From: Curtobacterium pusillum
GTDB taxonomy: Bacteria > Actinomycetota > Actinomycetes > Actinomycetales > Microbacteriaceae
Assembly: GCA_002025645.1 (NCBI GenBank)
Contig: CP018783.1
Span: 3,596,001-3,660,000 of the forward strand
Length of the DNA stretch: 64,000 nt
Direction: 5' to 3'
The stretch's first letter is position 1; each line of letters opens with the position of its first letter. Below, piece by piece: positions 61,641 to 64,000 of this stretch. The notes under the pieces are model-generated. The model had not been told where the DNA came from and did not search any database. It saw only the letters and a list, made by a program, of their open reading frames with translations. Position numbers and translations under genes: made by a program.

Positions 61641-64000
61641 TGGGCTACAGCAACCCGCCGATCCCGTGGTCGCAGTTCGAACGCGCCCTGTCCGACAAGC
61701 GGAGTCCCGGCAACACGCACGACGGCGACGGCGGCGACAGTCCGGCGTGGTCGCGGAAGCGCTCGCGGTACGAGGCGCCGGGCGGTCTCGAGGACACGGG
61801 CAACGTGCCCGTCGTGCCGTACGCCGAGCTGCACGCGCACTCCACCTTCAGCTTCCTCGACGGCGCGAGCGGACCGGAGCACCTCTTCGAAGAAGCCGCG
61901 CGGCTGCACCTGCACGGCCTCGCGCTCACCGACCACGACGGCTTCTACGGCGCTGCCCGGATGGCTGAGGTCGCCGAGGCGTACCCGACCGTGGCGACCG
62001 TGTACGGCACCGAGCTGTCCCTCGGGCTGACCGAACCGCAGAACGGCGTGCCCGACCCCGAGGGCACGCACCTGCTGCTGCTCGCGGACGGCCAGGACGG
62101 CTACCACCGGCTCGCCGGTGCCGTGACGAGCGCCCACCTGGCAGCCGGGGCCGAGAAGGGGCGGCCGCGGTACGACCTCGACGACCTCGCTGCCCGGTCC
62201 GACGGACACTGGCGGGTCCTCACCGGCTGCCGGAAGGGCGCCGTCCGGCAGGCGCTCGAGCGCGGCGGCGAGACCGCTGCCGAGGCCGCCCTGCGCGCGC
62301 TGCTCGACCGGTTCGGGACGGCCGGCGTCGTGGTCGAGCTCATCGACCACGGCGACCCGATGGACACCGCCCGGAACGACGCCCTCGCCGCGCTCGCCAC
62401 GAAGCACGGCCTGCCGACCGTCGCCACGGGGAACGTGCACTACGCCACCCCCGACCGGTTCCCCGTGGCGACGGCGCTCGCCGCGGTCCGGGCGCGGCGC
62501 AGCCTCGACGAGATCGACGGCTGGTTGCCGGCCGCCCCCACGGCGTACCTGCGTTCCGGGGCCGAGATGGCCAGTCGGTTCGCGCGCTACCCGGGGGCCG
62601 TCCAGCACAGCGTGGAGCTCGCCGACGAGCTGGGGTTCCGGTTGAAGACGGTCAAACCCGGGCTGCCGGACATCGACGTCCCCGAGGGCCACACCACGAT
62701 GTCCTGGCTGCGGGAGCTCACGTGGCGCGGGGCCCGCCGGTTCTACCCGGGCAGCGCGGACGGGGTCGACCCGCAGAAACGGGAGCGCATCGAACGCGAG
62801 CTCTCGGTGATCCAGGACAAGGACTTCCCGGGGTACTTCCTCATCGTGCGGGACATGGTGCAGTACGCCCGCGACCGCGGGATCCTCTGCCAGGGGCGGG
62901 GCTCCGCGGCGAACTCGGCGGTCTGCTACCTGCTCGAGATCACCGCGGTGGACTCGATCCGGTACGGGCTGCCGTTCGAGCGGTTCCTGTCGGCGATGCG
63001 CGACGAGGAACCCGACATCGACGTCGACTTCGACTCCGACCGGCGCGAAGAGGTCATCCAGTACGTGTACGAGAAGTACGGCCGGTTCAACGCCGCCCAG
63101 GTCGCGAACGTCATCACCTACCGGCCCAAGGGCGCCGTGCGGGACATGGCGAAGGCGCTCGGGCACAGCCCCGGGCAGCAGGACGCCTGGTCGAAGCAGG
63201 TCGAGCGCTGGGGATCGGTGACCGAGAGCCAGGACCACGACATCCCCGACACCGTGGTGGACATGGCGCAGCAGGTGCTCGGGTTCCCGCGGCACCTCGG
63301 CATCCACTCCGGCGGCATGGTGCTCACCGACCGGCCCGTGGGCGAGGTCGTGCCGATCGAGCACGCCCGGATGGACGGCCGCACCGTGCTGCAGTGGGAC
63401 AAGGACGACTGCGCGTACATGGGGCTCGTGAAGTTCGACATGCTCGGGCTCGGCATGCTCGCGGCGTTGCAGTACTCGTTCGACCTCGCCGACGAGCACT
63501 GCGGGGAACGCTGGGACATGCACTCGATCCCGAAGGAGGAACAGGGCGTTTACGACCAGCTCTGCCGCGCGGACACCATCGGGGTGTTCCAGGTGGAGTC
63601 CCGCGCACAGATGGGCACGCTGCCCCGCCTGCTGCCCCGGCGGTTCTACGACCTCGTGATCGAGGTCGCCCTGGTGCGTCCCGGGCCGATCCAGGGCGGC
63701 GCGGTGCACCCCTACATCCGCCGGCGCACCGGCGAGGAACCGATCACCTACATCCACCCGTCGCTCGAACCCGTGCTCGAGCGGACCCTCGGGGTGCCGC
63801 TGTTCCAGGAGCAGCTCATGCAGATGGCGATCGCGGTGGGCGGGTGCTCGGGGGACGACGCCGACCTGCTCCGACGGGCGATGGGGTCGAAGCGCGGGCA
63901 CGAGAAGATCGACCGGTTGCGCGAGAAGCTCTACGCGGGGATGGCGGCGAACGACATCCACGGCGAGGACGCCGACGCCATCTACGCGAAGATCCAGGCG
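61640..64000 (+). CDS. dnaE2: Error-prone DNA polymerase III alpha subunit DnaE2, 5' part
   Basis: The frame is open to the window end (787 codons, about 70 % of a typical DnaE2). It has the PHP domain (YAELHAHSTFSFLDGAS, LTDHDG), CQGRGSAANSAVCYLL, and the catalytic PDIDVDFD. The N-terminus has a 50-residue charged extension before the PHP domain. GGGGAG is seven bases upstream of the ATG. With ImuA' and ImuB it performs damage-induced mutagenic translesion synthesis. Confidence 0.95.
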   Translation, partial: MGYSNPPIPWSQFERALSDKRSPGNTHDGDGGDSPAWSRKRSRYEAPGGLEDTGNVPVVPYAELHAHSTFSFLDGASGPEHLFEEAARLHLHGLALTDHDGFYGAARMAEVAEAYPTVATVYGTELSLGLTEPQNGVPDPEGTHLLLLADGQDGYHRLAGAVTSAHLAAGAEKGRPRYDLDDLAARSDGHWRVLTGCRKGAVRQALERGGETAAEAALRALLDRFGTAGVVVELIDHGDPMDTARNDALAALATKHGLPTVATGNVHYATPDRFPVATALAAVRARRSLDEIDGWLPAAPTAYLRSGAEMASRFARYPGAVQHSVELADELGFRLKTVKPGLPDIDVPEGHTTMSWLRELTWRGARRFYPGSADGVDPQKRERIERELSVIQDKDFPGYFLIVRDMVQYARDRGILCQGRGSAANSAVCYLLEITAVDSIRYGLPFERFLSAMRDEEPDIDVDFDSDRREEVIQYVYEKYGRFNAAQVANVITYRPKGAVRDMAKALGHSPGQQDAWSKQVERWGSVTESQDHDIPDTVVDMAQQVLGFPRHLGIHSGGMVLTDRPVGEVVPIEHARMDGRTVLQWDKDDCAYMGLVKFDMLGLGMLAALQYSFDLADEHCGERWDMHSIPKEEQGVYDQLCRADTIGVFQVESRAQMGTLPRLLPRRFYDLVIEVALVRPGPIQGGAVHPYIRRRTGEEPITYIHPSLEPVLERTLGVPLFQEQLMQMAIAVGGCSGDDADLLRRAMGSKRGHEKIDRLREKLYAGMAANDIHGEDADAIYAKIQA

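Overview
The window comes from a very G+C-rich actinobacterium, most likely a Microbacteriaceae member close to Curtobacterium. The basis is codon use, many GTG/TTG starts, a paired ClpP operon next to tig and clpX, an actinobacterial ileS T-box, a VKOR/DsbA-like disulfide module, LexA boxes of the TCGAAC-N4-GTTCGA type, and an imuA'-imuB-dnaE2 mutasome. Nearly all of it is chromosomal core with small accessory islands. I see no insertion sequence, prophage or CRISPR array.

Layout. 1-1.3 kb: the end of an EamA exporter, a 50-aa protein, and a 107-aa protein whose promoter is overlapped by a perfect LexA box. 1.5-11.2 kb: a LacI-controlled locus (regulator, lipoprotein, two permeases, GH5-type glycosidase, GH38 alpha-mannosidase, secreted Endo H-type GH18) that reads as a complete high-mannose N-glycan harvesting pathway. 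11.4-18.1 kb: DUF1905 protein, tRNA-Gly, tRNA-Pro, tig-clpP1-clpP2, a convergent ycnI-copC pair, clpX. 18.3-22.3 kb: M3 peptidase, TetR with a divergent alpha/beta hydrolase, an 83-aa protein. 22.3-26.8 kb: valS and an MFS (ProP-like) transporter. 27.3-33.1 kb: an oligopeptide/nickel-type ABC operon with a divergent TetR. 33.2-35.8 kb: a GT-C glycosyltransferase and a CDF cation transporter. 35.8-44.3 kb: T-box-ileS-folC-DUF4233-ndk, then two DsbA-like thioredoxin proteins and VKOR. 44.3-56.6 kb: rne, membrane protein, DUF4031, rplU-rpmA-obg-proB, proA, nadD, a disordered membrane protein, rsfS, tRNA-Ala. 56.6-64 kb: aldose epimerase, pabB and the SOS mutasome, with dnaE2 cut by the window end.

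Four observations stand out. (1) The N-glycan locus is compact and self-contained, with a perfect 14-bp LacI-type palindrome in front of the transporter. (2) A short element with core CTGGAGGC(A/G)CGG occurs more than 20 times in both orientations. It forms hairpins between genes, supplies Shine-Dalgarno sequences for at least two genes, and lies in frame inside several proteins, often giving a Gly-Leu-Glu-Ala-Arg peptide. (3) Longer palindromic repeats (TGCGAGGTTCCGC and GGGCGTACCTGGTCG families) sit between genes, and one copy encodes the linker between the two ATPase domains of an ABC protein. (4) The orphan 107-aa protein near the left end shares LexA-box promoter architecture with imuA', which suggests an undescribed SOS gene.
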